This document shows positions 54,288 to 62,263 of a DNA stretch of 64,000 nucleotides, in pieces (the stretch's first letter is position 1; every line of letters begins with the position of its first letter). The position numbers and the translations under genes were made by a program. The notes below the pieces were generated by a model. The model worked only from the letters and a program-made list of their open reading frames with translations, ran no database searches and was not told the DNA's origin. Source of the stretch: Paenalcaligenes suwonensis (GTDB lineage Bacteria > Pseudomonadota > Gammaproteobacteria > Burkholderiales > Burkholderiaceae_B); the NCBI RefSeq assembly GCF_011290505.1, contig NZ_JAANPV010000006.1, positions 124,001-188,000 on the forward strand, written 5' to 3'.

Positions 54288-54303
54288 TAGACTGATTAGT
54301 CGA
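54288..54303. promoter_or_regulatory. TetR-type operator in the RND/outer-membrane-factor divergent promoter
   Basis: TAGACTGATTAGTCGA shares 12 of 16 positions with the palindrome TAGACTAACTGGTCTA before the TetR gene at 58943-58958. It lies between the adaptor start (54257) and the outer-membrane-factor start (54351), a place where repression of both is expected. Confidence 0.6.
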
Positions 54304-54350
54304 TCTATTATTTAGAAGATAGTTTGCGCAGTCAACTTTTGCTTGTAACC

Positions 54351-55852
54351 ATGCACACATATTGCCCACTTACATTGTGCCGTACCTTTGCCGTGCTTAG
54401 CTTGAGCGTGGTTCTATCAGCTTGTACCAGCCCCCCCCCTCCTTGCCAGATCAAGGGGTAACGCTTCCTGACTCATGGGCACAACAGCATGCTTTGCTTG
54501 CACAAGCCCCCGAGATTGATCCAGCCTCATGGTGGAACAGTTTCAACGATCCCATACTGAATGCTTTGGTGGCTAAAACACAGGCTGAAAACTTGTCTGT
54601 CGCGCAAGCTGCGTATCGTTTGCATAGCGCCCGTGCACTCGTGCAACAAACCGTAGCGGCAGGCTTACCCGAGATCAGTGTGAAAGCGGAAACCCAGCAT
54701 CAGCGAAAACTGTCGTCCTCGAATAATGCCTCGCCCTTGATGAGCCCTACTATTGATGGTGACCTCGCCCCTGACTCTGAACGCACGACGGGCTACTACC
54801 AAGCAGGCTTTGATGCCGCGTGGGAGCTAGACCTGTTTGGCCGGGTATCGTCACAGCGTGATTCAGCTCAAAGTGCGGTGGGCGTGGCATACAGCGACTT
54901 ACGTCATGCACACGTGAGTGTGGTGGCAGAAGTGGTACGCAACTACATAGAACTGCGCGCCCAACAACAACGCTTAGCTCTTGTCGAACAAAACCTAGCC
55001 GATCAAAACACGCTATTTTCACGTACCCAAGAACAACACCAAACGGGCTTAATTGCCGATTACGAACAAGACCAAATACACACTAATCTCATCAGCCTGC
55101 AACAGCAACAATTACAATTGCAGCAAGCGATACAACAAAACTTGCTACGGTTAGCTGTGCTAACAGGGCAAAGCAGCATTGACGAAAGCCTGGCACACAT
55201 TGCGGTGCTACCCAACCCTAAGCACTTGGGTTTTAGCCTGTTACCTGCAGAGCTTTTACGCGTGCGTCCTGCTATTCAGCAAGCCGAATTTAAGGTAGCA
55301 CAAGCCGGTGCCGAACTAGGTGTTGCGCAAGCTGAGCTCTACCCACGTTTGCGATTGTTAGGTAGCTTAAGCATCAGTGATAACCTTAGCGGCACGCCTT
55401 TACTGGGCCGTACAGAAATCGCAGGTGGCTCGTTCTCACTCAACCTGCCATTGCTGGATTGGGGCGCACGACGTGCGGTGGTCAATGCACGTGAGGCGCA
55501 GTTGGCAGAGGCGATTTTGGCTTACAAAGAAGCCGTGCTTGAAGGGGTAGAAGAAACTGAAAATGCGTTACTCAGTATCTACACTCATACCCACGCTATA
55601 GAACAAGCTCAACAAAAACTACAGTTTGCTGAACGCGCTCTATACCGCGCGCAAGAGCTCTATCAACAAGGCATGATTCCCATGCACGAACTCTTAGATG
55701 CCTCGCTTAAAAAGCGTAATAGCCAAATTGATGTGGTGAATGCGCAAGCTGAACAAGCTGCTGCCATCATTGCCTTACACAAAGCAGTGGGTGGAGCCCA
55801 GTTACCTGTAGATCTACTGGACATGCAATCTAGGCTACACCCTCACTTGTAG
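54351..55852 (+). pseudogene. RND outer-membrane factor (OprM/NodT family lipoprotein), out of frame at a C9 tract
   Basis: ATG 54351 begins MHTYCPLTLCRTFAVLSLSVVLSAC, a lipoprotein signal with Cys25 in the lipobox LSAC. After TS, a run of nine C (54431-54439) leads to a stop within a few codons. The remaining 470 residues are open in the other frame: LPDSWAQQHALLAQ, PASWWNSFNDPILNALVAK, FDAAWELDLFGRVSSQRDSA and YQQGMIPMHELLDASLKK, all typical of the TolC/OprM fold. Ten C would join signal and body; nine does not. This looks like a phase-variable switch or a sequencing error. The gene is divergent from the adaptor. Confidence 0.88.
54431..54439 (+). repeat. C9 homopolymer tract after the lipoprotein signal
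   Basis: Nine consecutive C directly after the codons Thr-Ser that follow the lipobox Cys. Frame analysis: signal and mature protein join at 7 or 10 C. Confidence 0.9.
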
Positions 55853-55855
55853 AAT

Positions 55856-56878
55856 TTAAGACTGGGGCGGAACTGCCTCAAGCAGCCACGTTTTCATATC
55901 ATTAATCACCGTGCCCATATGATTTTCACCCTGAGCATCTTCAAACACATGATCTAGATCAGGGTAGGTCTTATAGTGAACATTGGTGCGCCCGGCTGCT
56001 CTTACTTCATTCACCATCTGCTGAACGGCTATTGGGCTCACGGACGTATCTTGTTCTGCTTGTATCACTAATAGTGGTGTATCTACTTTCATTACTGCAG
56101 CCTGCTGATCATGTGCCAGCTTTTCTTTCCACCATTTCATGCCATGCACACCTACGATTGCATGCGGTGGTGAATTACCCGCTAGAAAATCCAACTGCTC
56201 ATGTATACCCTTAACGTAGTCAGGGTTAAGGTCTGCTGGTAACTGCGATACCTCACTGTACACAACATCATCCCTAAACCAGCGCCCACCACCATTAAAA
56301 GCAATACTCGCTTCCACTATATCTGACTCTGCCGCCAACATGACAGCCGTTATCGCGCCTTCTTCCCCCCCCATAACCACCACATGGGCGTAGCCGTGCT
56401 GTTTCTGTAAGGCTTTTAACACAGCACTGTAATCTTGTACACGTTGAGACAACGAGTCATACAACATCGTAGGAATAGGGCAATCTGTACGATAATCTTC
56501 TGGATTCCACGCTAAAGAGGCATCCACCCCATACTTTTCCACGGTGAGCACATCCGCATTTGGCAGCATAGGAACAAACATTTCTTGTATGCGCGGATTG
56601 TTGCGCACACTATTGCAGTCTGAGCCTTGCATAATCACCAATAACTGCTTTGCAGGTTGTGATGCTGCTTGTTTTACATAATAGGTAATTTCTGAGCCAT
56701 CCGCGCGAGGCAAACTTACAGGGGATTGCGCCATAGCCGTCGAACCAGCAAACACTAACATGCTACCCACAATCCATCGCGGCCAACTACCTGAACTTAC
56801 ACTGCTCTGCCTATACACGCTCTGTGCTCCTAAAATGTTATACATTACCGTTTGACCACTCTTCTGTGTGTAAAACAT
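55856..56878 (-). CDS. Secreted alpha/beta-hydrolase-like protein with a Glu at the nucleophile position
   Basis: 340 residues (a start at 56845 is also possible). A signal-like segment WIVGSMLVFAGSTAMAQSPV follows a basic, Ser-rich n-region. Alpha/beta hydrolase topology: LLVIMQGSDCNSV (oxyanion region), VVVMGGEEGAIT where G-x-S-x-G is expected, VIQAEQDTSVSP (acid) and DLDHVFED (His). The elbow reads G-G-E-E-G, so the nucleophile Ser is replaced by Glu; hydrolase activity by the standard mechanism is unlikely. A G8 run codes for exactly this elbow (C8 at 56365-56372 on the plus strand). Confidence 0.75.
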   Translation of the reverse strand: MFYTQKSGQTVMYNILGAQSVYRQSSVSSGSWPRWIVGSMLVFAGSTAMAQSPVSLPRADGSEITYYVKQAASQPAKQLLVIMQGSDCNSVRNNPRIQEMFVPMLPNADVLTVEKYGVDASLAWNPEDYRTDCPIPTMLYDSLSQRVQDYSAVLKALQKQHGYAHVVVMGGEEGAITAVMLAAESDIVEASIAFNGGGRWFRDDVVYSEVSQLPADLNPDYVKGIHEQLDFLAGNSPPHAIVGVHGMKWWKEKLAHDQQAAVMKVDTPLLVIQAEQDTSVSPIAVQQMVNEVRAAGRTNVHYKTYPDLDHVFEDAQGENHMGTVINDMKTWLLEAVPPQS

Positions 56879-56946
56879 AGTACACGCGCGCCCACCTCTA
56901 CCGAAGGGAAAAAGTGTGTCATCACACTACAGAAAGGCTCCCAACC

Positions 56947-57597
56947 TCACCGCAATCCATAGGCAGTAAACAAGACCTGATAAATTGCTTGCACCACTTC
57001 ATGTTTACTGCGGTTGTAGTCCTGCGCATTATTTGTGGCCTCTGCTGCACTGAGCTTGGATGCTGCATAACGCAATCTATCCGCCTCGTGATTGCACAGC
57101 CAGTCCCTGAACAACAGATGGCGTATATGCTCTGCACAACCGGCAGCAAACACATGTAAGTTCACACGTGGTGTCTCGTGACGCAACATACGATGTTGAT
57201 ACCATGATGGCTCTCGTACAGTCAGCGTGTAGCCCAGCTTTTCTAACGCAGGTACATAGCTGGCCTCGTCAGTAGGGTCTGCCACAATAAGGTCTATATC
57301 AATCACCGGTTTAGCCTGTAAATCAGGCACAGCGTTAGAACCTACGTGCACAATGCTTAATGCTGTTGCTCCTAGTGCGTGTTGAATACGCTCGTGTTCA
57401 TACTGATAACGTACCGCCCATAGCGAGTCATACGGCACCACATCCATCTGCTCAATACGAGGCTTGCCTGCTACCCACGGATTCTCGGTAGGATCTCCCT
57501 CAGCAAAGGTTGTAATGGCTTGTTTTTCATCTTGTGTCCACGAATGGCGTGTCATTGCATCTGCATTCACGGTTTTCCCCAGCATTTGTATAATCAA
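56947..57597 (-). CDS. GrpB family (UPF0157) nucleotidyltransferase-fold protein
   Basis: 216 residues (a start at 57555, MTRHSWTQDEK, is also possible). The core VVPYDSLWAVRYQYEHERIQHALGATALSIVHVGSNAVPDLQAKPVIDIDLIV is the GrpB signature (HVGSTAVPGL-KPVIDI), followed by NLHVFAAGCAEHIRHLLFRDWL and KHEVVQAIY. The fold resembles nucleotidyltransferases; the function is not known. Two residues of the signature differ (N for T, D for G). Confidence 0.88.
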   Translation of the reverse strand: MIIQMLGKTVNADAMTRHSWTQDEKQAITTFAEGDPTENPWVAGKPRIEQMDVVPYDSLWAVRYQYEHERIQHALGATALSIVHVGSNAVPDLQAKPVIDIDLIVADPTDEASYVPALEKLGYTLTVREPSWYQHRMLRHETPRVNLHVFAAGCAEHIRHLLFRDWLCNHEADRLRYAASKLSAAEATNNAQDYNRSKHEVVQAIYQVLFTAYGLR

Positions 57598-57625
57598 TTA
57601 ATTCGTTGAGTTTTATGTACTGCTT

Positions 57626-58303
57626 ATGACTTCTGTTTGCCAACCTTTGGTCAACCCCTCGTTATGCGAGTTGGCCGATATTGCCCGCACACTGGCAAAC
57701 GAACACCGTCTTGCCTTACTTGTGCTGCTGCAAAACGGTGAGTATTCGGTAGAACAGCTGGCTGAGCACAGTGGTTTATCTATCGCAAATACATCTCAGC
57801 ATCTACAAAGCCTAAAACGTGCCGATATGGTGCAAACCCGGCGCGGCGGTAAGTACATTTACTACCGCATTGGCACGGGCCCAGTACACACAATTTTGAG
57901 CAGCCTGCAACAGTATCTGGCTTTTCAACATGGACAAATTCAGGAACTACTCGTAGACAACCAACACCAACGCGAACGACTGGATGGCTTGTCTATAGAG
58001 GAACTGCTGGTACAAATACACAATGACAGCGTGGTGCTGCTCGATGTACGCCCTGAAGATGAATACTGTGCGGGCCACATACCCGGTGCTCTGCACATTC
58101 CTATTGCTGCACTGCAAACTAGGCTGCACGAACTACCCACACAGAAAACCATTGTTGCCTACTGCAAAGGCCCGTACTGCTTGCTATCCGAAGAGGCCGT
58201 CAATATGTTGCACGTGAATGGCTTACTGGCCACACGGTTGCCTGCCGGCTATACCGCCTGGCAAGCAGCAGGGCTACGTACGTCACACAGCCCCACTACC
58301 TAA
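57626..58303 (+). CDS. ArsR-type repressor fused to a rhodanese domain
   Basis: 225 residues. Residues 1-95 are an ArsR winged helix: LANEHRLALLVLLQNGEYSVEQLAEHSGLSIANTSQHLQSLKRADMVQTRRGGKYIYYRI. Residues 120-215 are a rhodanese: VVLLDVRPEDEYCAGHIPGALHIPI and the active Cys loop YCKGPYCLLSEEAV. Such fusions usually sense sulfane sulfur or redox state and control sulfur-handling or transport genes. No sulfurtransferase or transporter follows in the same direction, so its target here is unknown. It is divergent from grpB (28 bp). Confidence 0.92.
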   Translation: MTSVCQPLVNPSLCELADIARTLANEHRLALLVLLQNGEYSVEQLAEHSGLSIANTSQHLQSLKRADMVQTRRGGKYIYYRIGTGPVHTILSSLQQYLAFQHGQIQELLVDNQHQRERLDGLSIEELLVQIHNDSVVLLDVRPEDEYCAGHIPGALHIPIAALQTRLHELPTQKTIVAYCKGPYCLLSEEAVNMLHVNGLLATRLPAGYTAWQAAGLRTSHSPTT

Positions 58304-58306
58304 CAT

Positions 58307-58915
58307 TTAGGCGCACTCAGGCCGCAAGGCTTTACGTATCATTTTTTCTAGAATATCCAGCTGCGCTTCCCATTTGAAGCCAGGCTGCATAATACTGCGC
58401 CCCAACACCCCATCACCTAGCATCAGCAACCATGTTGCCGTGGCTTCAGGTTCAAGCTCTACATCGATTTCCCCATTTTTCATGCCCTGCTCTATTAGCT
58501 GGGTGAGCTTTTGTTTGTTGAAGTCTTCGTTTTCTAAAAAGATGGACATGACCTCAGGATTACGCGCGGCCTCTGCTCCTACCTCTAGGCTTAAACGCGC
58601 CGAAATGGGGTCGTGATTCATCACATCAATAATAGTGCGGATAATCTGCACAATGGAGTCCACTACTGTTTTCTCAGTGGAACAACGCTCAAAAATATCG
58701 TTAAGCAGTTCTCTATCTTCTTTGGCGATCTCTTGGATGATCTCGTCCTTGGTGGCGAAGTAATGAAACACGTTACCAGGACTCATCCCCACTTCCTTAC
58801 AGATCTCAGCAGTGGACGTGGCGTGAAACCCTTTTTGGGAAAAACACACCATCGCGGCCTCAACGATTTCCTTACGTTTGGCACGCTGTTTATCGGTTAA
58901 CGGTTTGCTGCTCAT
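58307..58915 (-). CDS. TetR-family repressor
   Basis: 202 residues. N-terminal helix-turn-helix: KRKEIVEAAMVCFSQKGFHATSTAEICKEVGMSPGNVFHYFATKDEII. The C-terminal ligand-binding part (residues about 75-195) has the AcrR-like ARLSLEVGAEAARNPEVM helix. Its own upstream palindrome (58943-58958) matches the one at 54288-54303 between the RND adaptor and outer-membrane-factor genes, so autorepression and repression of the efflux system are inferred. Confidence 0.9.
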   Translation of the reverse strand: MSSKPLTDKQRAKRKEIVEAAMVCFSQKGFHATSTAEICKEVGMSPGNVFHYFATKDEIIQEIAKEDRELLNDIFERCSTEKTVVDSIVQIIRTIIDVMNHDPISARLSLEVGAEAARNPEVMSIFLENEDFNKQKLTQLIEQGMKNGEIDVELEPEATATWLLMLGDGVLGRSIMQPGFKWEAQLDILEKMIRKALRPECA

Positions 58916-58942
58916 ACTTCATTCACCTCCTTACTTTAAAAA

Positions 58943-58958
58943 TAGACTAACTGGTCTA
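58943..58958. promoter_or_regulatory. TetR autoregulatory operator
   Basis: TAGACTAACTGGTCTA with perfect 5-bp arms TAGAC/GTCTA, 28 bp before the TetR start. Confidence 0.65.
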
Positions 58959-59017
58959 CTTATTAAATCACTTTTTCATTCTTGCGCAAAGCACGGTTTC
59001 AATATGGTATAAATATA

Positions 59018-59033
59018 CTGTTTATTTATACAG
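59018..59033 (+). promoter_or_regulatory. LexA (SOS) box upstream of umuD
   Basis: CTGTTTATTTATACAG fits CTGT-N8-ACAG exactly, 10 bp before the umuD start, where LexA would block transcription. Confidence 0.9.
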
Positions 59034-59043
59034 CTAAAATCCC

Positions 59044-59469
59044 ATGCCAACGCCACGTCCACTACAAGCCACACCCGTGTTACTCGGTGCACTGGACACT
59101 TCCATACAATGTGGTTTCCCCAGCCCCGCACAAGCCCAACAGCACAAGCGCCTAGACCTAAACGATCTGCTCATTCACCAACCTGAAGCCAGCTATGTAG
59201 TACGCGTACGCGGCCCCTCTATGCGTGATGCAGGTATAGAAGAAGGCGACCACGTGGTGGTAGATAGGTCACTCTCCCCTAAGCATGGACGTATTGTGTT
59301 GGCAGTAGTAGATGGGGATTACACCATCAAACGGTTATATCAACAGGCGGGGGAAATCAAACTGCAAGCGGCCAATCCGCAATTTGCTGATTTGGTGTTC
59401 AAAGAAGGACAAGAGTTAGTCGTGTGGGGAGTAGTCACATGGGTGCTGAAAAACCTGCTACCCGTATAG
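59044..59469 (+). CDS. umuD: UmuD-like S24 peptidase, subunit of Pol V
   Basis: 141 residues. The self-cleavage site Cys23-Gly24 (CGFPSPA), Ser59 in RGPSMRDAGI and Lys96 in DYTIKRL form the S24 cleavage system. RecA-stimulated cleavage gives UmuD', which joins UmuC to make the SOS mutagenic polymerase. The LexA box sits just upstream and umuC overlaps by 31 bp. Confidence 0.95.
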   Translation: MPTPRPLQATPVLLGALDTSIQCGFPSPAQAQQHKRLDLNDLLIHQPEASYVVRVRGPSMRDAGIEEGDHVVVDRSLSPKHGRIVLAVVDGDYTIKRLYQQAGEIKLQAANPQFADLVFKEGQELVVWGVVTWVLKNLLPV

Positions 59470-60743
59470 CCCTTATAGACGGTAATAGTTTTTATTGTTC
59501 GTGCGAACGGGCCATGAACCCCGCCTACGAAAACAAACCCGTCGTGGTGCTATCTAATAATGATGGTTGTGCGATTGCGCGCACCCAAGAGGCCAAAGCG
59601 CTGGGTATACGTATGGGTGCCCCTTGGTACCAAATACAGCATCTTGCCCACCAACAAGGCTTAGTGGCCCTATCAGCAAACTTCCCACTGTATGGCGATT
59701 TAAGTGATCGTATGATGAGTGTGATTGGTCAATTCTCGCCACACCAAGAAATTTACTCTATAGATGAAAGCTTTTTAGACCTCACCGGACTACCCGACAG
59801 TGGTAGAAGCATCGCGCAAGCACTACGCCAACGTGTGCGTCAGTGGGTGGGCATTCCTACTTGTGTAGGCATAGGCAGTAGCAAAACCTTAGCAAAGTTA
59901 GCCAATCACTTTGCCAAACGCCTACCTAAGCTTGAGGGCGTATGTGATTTAAGTGGGCTTAGCTACCCTGCCTTATTACGCGCCATTCGTCATGTGCCCG
60001 TAGCTGACGTGTGGGGTGTGGGCCGCCGCTTGGCACCACAACTACAGGCGTTACGCATTCATACCGCTGCCGATTTAGCGCAGGCTGATCTCGCCATGAT
60101 CCAACGACGGTTTTCTATTGTGTTGGCTAAAACAGTACAAGAGCTACGCGGTATTTCGTGCCTAGAACTAGGCCAACTCCCCGAACCTCGTCAGCAGTTA
60201 TTGGTATCGCGCAGTTTTGGAGAAGCCGTGACACAGTTACATGAACTATGGCCAGCCATCGCCAGTTTTACCAGTGAAGCCGCTGAAAAACTGCGAACAC
60301 AACAATCGCTGGCAGGGGTACTGCATGTGTTTGCCCGCACCAGCCCATTTAAAAGCACTGCACAACATGCTGGGGTTGCCACCCTTAGCTTGCCGCGCCC
60401 TACACAAAGTACATCGGCTCTACTTACCCATGCTGAACTAGGGGTAAAACAATTCTTCAAACCTGGAATGGCCTATAGCAAAGCGGGAGTATGCCTTATG
60501 GATATTCACCCCAGTCAGCAATCACCACAGCAAGGTTCATTATTTGATGATGTGTTTGACACGGCCCCTACTGCTGATCCGGTGATGCAAACCATAGACC
60601 TGTTAAACGCAAAGTTTGGCCACCATACTGTGCAACTAGGCAGCACCTTACACGACCCCACGGCCAAATGGCATTCCCTACAACGCAGACTATCGCCACA
60701 CCGCACTACCGACTGGGATCAACTGATTGAGGTATGGCACTAA
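59439..60743 (+). CDS. umuC: UmuC, catalytic subunit of translesion DNA polymerase V
   Basis: 434 residues from ATG 59439; a GTG-type start at 59424 is possible. Y-family polymerase: RIALIDGNSFYCSCERAMNP (first metal-binding Asp), VVLSNNDGCAIARTQEAKALGI, IYSIDESFLDLTGL (Asp-Glu catalytic pair), the helix-hairpin-helix region GVGRRLAPQL and the little-finger domain. The C-terminal part with SLFDD is the beta-clamp-binding region. It overlaps umuD by 31 bp, so translation is coupled. Confidence 0.95.
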   Translation: MGAEKPATRIALIDGNSFYCSCERAMNPAYENKPVVVLSNNDGCAIARTQEAKALGIRMGAPWYQIQHLAHQQGLVALSANFPLYGDLSDRMMSVIGQFSPHQEIYSIDESFLDLTGLPDSGRSIAQALRQRVRQWVGIPTCVGIGSSKTLAKLANHFAKRLPKLEGVCDLSGLSYPALLRAIRHVPVADVWGVGRRLAPQLQALRIHTAADLAQADLAMIQRRFSIVLAKTVQELRGISCLELGQLPEPRQQLLVSRSFGEAVTQLHELWPAIASFTSEAAEKLRTQQSLAGVLHVFARTSPFKSTAQHAGVATLSLPRPTQSTSALLTHAELGVKQFFKPGMAYSKAGVCLMDIHPSQQSPQQGSLFDDVFDTAPTADPVMQTIDLLNAKFGHHTVQLGSTLHDPTAKWHSLQRRLSPHRTTDWDQLIEVWH

Positions 60744-60949
60744 AACGCCACTTATGATGATGCTTATTAACACCCTCATAAAAACAAAACATAATTAACA
60801 AATACAATAAAAATCGTGGTATGGTATTTTTAAATTCATTAATAATAAAAATCAAAATATACCAAAGGATATTTATCCTATACCAAATACAAAGCCTAGC
60901 ATCTGTATTATAAAAAAAAGCCGTCTTATACTTATGAAGTCGATACAGA

Positions 60950-61115
60950 CCAGACCTCGTTAGGTAAGGCTCCTGTACGGAGAAAGGCTACTGCCCAGAA
61001 ACGTCCAAAGACGCCAATGGGTTTGAACAGAAACCATCGACTTAAGGTGGTTTATAACGTAGCTAGGGTTTAGTCCCTTATGCCGTGCAGTGCTAAAGCT
61101 CAATGATTTGGGGTG
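60950..61115 (+). promoter_or_regulatory. M-box (ykoK leader) magnesium riboswitch
   Basis: The conserved M-box blocks occur in order: TTAGGTAAGGCTCCTGTACG (60960-60979), CTACTGCCCAGAAAC, GTCCAAAGACGCCAATGGG, AACAGAAACCATCGACTTAA, GGTGGTTTATAACGTAGCT, TAGTCCCTTATGCCG and GCAGTGCTAAAGCTC. ACCTC (5') and GGGGT (3') can close P1. M-boxes bind several Mg2+ ions and turn off downstream genes when Mg2+ is plentiful. About 200 nt later comes the first CorA-family gene. A hairpin ATTGGCAGC/GCTGCCAAT (61117-61146) follows directly and may be the expression platform, although no U-run follows. Confidence 0.95.
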
Positions 61116-61291
61116 CATTGGCAGCCTGCTTTTGTGTGCTGCCAATCTGGTGCATGAACAACGGTGACTCGCCTACTCAGGCCACACCTTGCGAACGCAC
61201 GGCCCCATTCTGGAGAGGCGTGTTTTCATTGCCTGTTAGTTCTCAAACTAATGGACACCGTTACGGTGTCATCCTCTGGATGAGCCGATAA
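61103..61291 (+). CDS. Possible leader ORF between M-box and CorA genes
   Basis: 62 codons starting at ATG 61103, inside the 3' end of the M-box, ending 6 bp before the upstream ATG of the CorA frame. The N-terminus is hydrophobic (WGALAACFCVLPIWCM). There is no clear ribosome site, and it may be a chance frame. If translated it could couple Mg2+ sensing with CorA translation, as leader peptides do in mgt operons. Confidence 0.25.
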   Translation: MIWGALAACFCVLPIWCMNNGDSPTQATPCERTAPFWRGVFSLPVSSQTNGHRYGVILWMSR

Positions 61292-61317
61292 ACCCCATGC
61301 ACAGCAAGGTGTTTTAC

Positions 61318-62247
61318 ATGTTAAAGCTCTATCAAGCCCCTACAGCACATGCTGCTGATCAGGCCGTTGGCCGTGTCAGCTGGGACCACCACGTCAATCC
61401 AGGGCAAGACGTGGTGCGCTCACTGGCCAGCACGTTTTCTCTGGATATTAAGACCCTGCAAAAACAGTTGAGTTCATCGTGCCGCCCACTGGCTATGGAG
61501 TACCAGGGCACCACGGTTATTACGCTTGCCGCTACCAAGAAAAACTCACCCGATGCCAAGCGCCTGTTTGACATGGAGTACCTAACTATTCTGGTACGTG
61601 ACCAGCAGATTGCCACCCTAGGACAAGACTCTAATCAGTCTTTGCACCACCTTCTAAATACCTTTAATAGCACAGGCAACCACACTAGTGTGCACGCCGT
61701 ACTGTTTAGTATTTTGAAGGTCTGTGCTCGCAAATTTGTAGAAGCACTTTCTGAAATTAATAACAAAGTAGAAGAAATAGAAAATGGATTAAAAACATCC
61801 ATTCAAAACAAACAAATATTCCATCTAATTGAAAATAACAAAAACCTTAACCTACTATCTAGCACGCTTAAATCTAATTTAAATATTTTGAAAAAAATAC
61901 AAATTAGAAAGAAATTTTATTCTGATGAATCCAGTCATGCCTTATTAACGGATGCCATTATTGAAACCGAACAGGCACAAAGCATGGCCGAGATTCACAA
62001 CATCAACCTCAGTAACTTGATGGATGCGTATTCCGCTGCTGTGGAAAACAACCTGAGCTTGGTGGTTCAGTATTTATCTGTATATGTCATTGTCGCAGCC
62101 GTCCCTATGGGGCTAGCCAGCATCTATGGCATGAACATCCCTTTACCTTTCCAGGATGAACCGTACGCCTTGGCAACACTCGCTGGTATTGCCCTGATTA
62201 TCGCCACGTTGTTGGTGGTCACCCTCAAGGTCCGTCGGATCCTCTAA
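61318..62247 (+). CDS. CorA-family divalent cation transporter, first of three tandem copies
   Basis: The ATG at 61318 (MLKLYQAPTAHAA) has AAGGTG 6 nt upstream and aligns with the starts of the next two proteins; an ATG at 61297 is less likely. 309 residues. A soluble N-domain is followed by a long helical region, then two helices with the pore signature YGMNIPLP in the loop. Of the three copies it keeps the canonical G-M-N. The N-domain is the most diverged and the middle of the gene (61730-61930) is AT-rich. M-box control indicates Mg2+ uptake. Confidence 0.9.
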   Translation: MLKLYQAPTAHAADQAVGRVSWDHHVNPGQDVVRSLASTFSLDIKTLQKQLSSSCRPLAMEYQGTTVITLAATKKNSPDAKRLFDMEYLTILVRDQQIATLGQDSNQSLHHLLNTFNSTGNHTSVHAVLFSILKVCARKFVEALSEINNKVEEIENGLKTSIQNKQIFHLIENNKNLNLLSSTLKSNLNILKKIQIRKKFYSDESSHALLTDAIIETEQAQSMAEIHNINLSNLMDAYSAAVENNLSLVVQYLSVYVIVAAVPMGLASIYGMNIPLPFQDEPYALATLAGIALIIATLLVVTLKVRRIL

Positions 62248-62263
62248 GTTTCTGGAGAAACCC

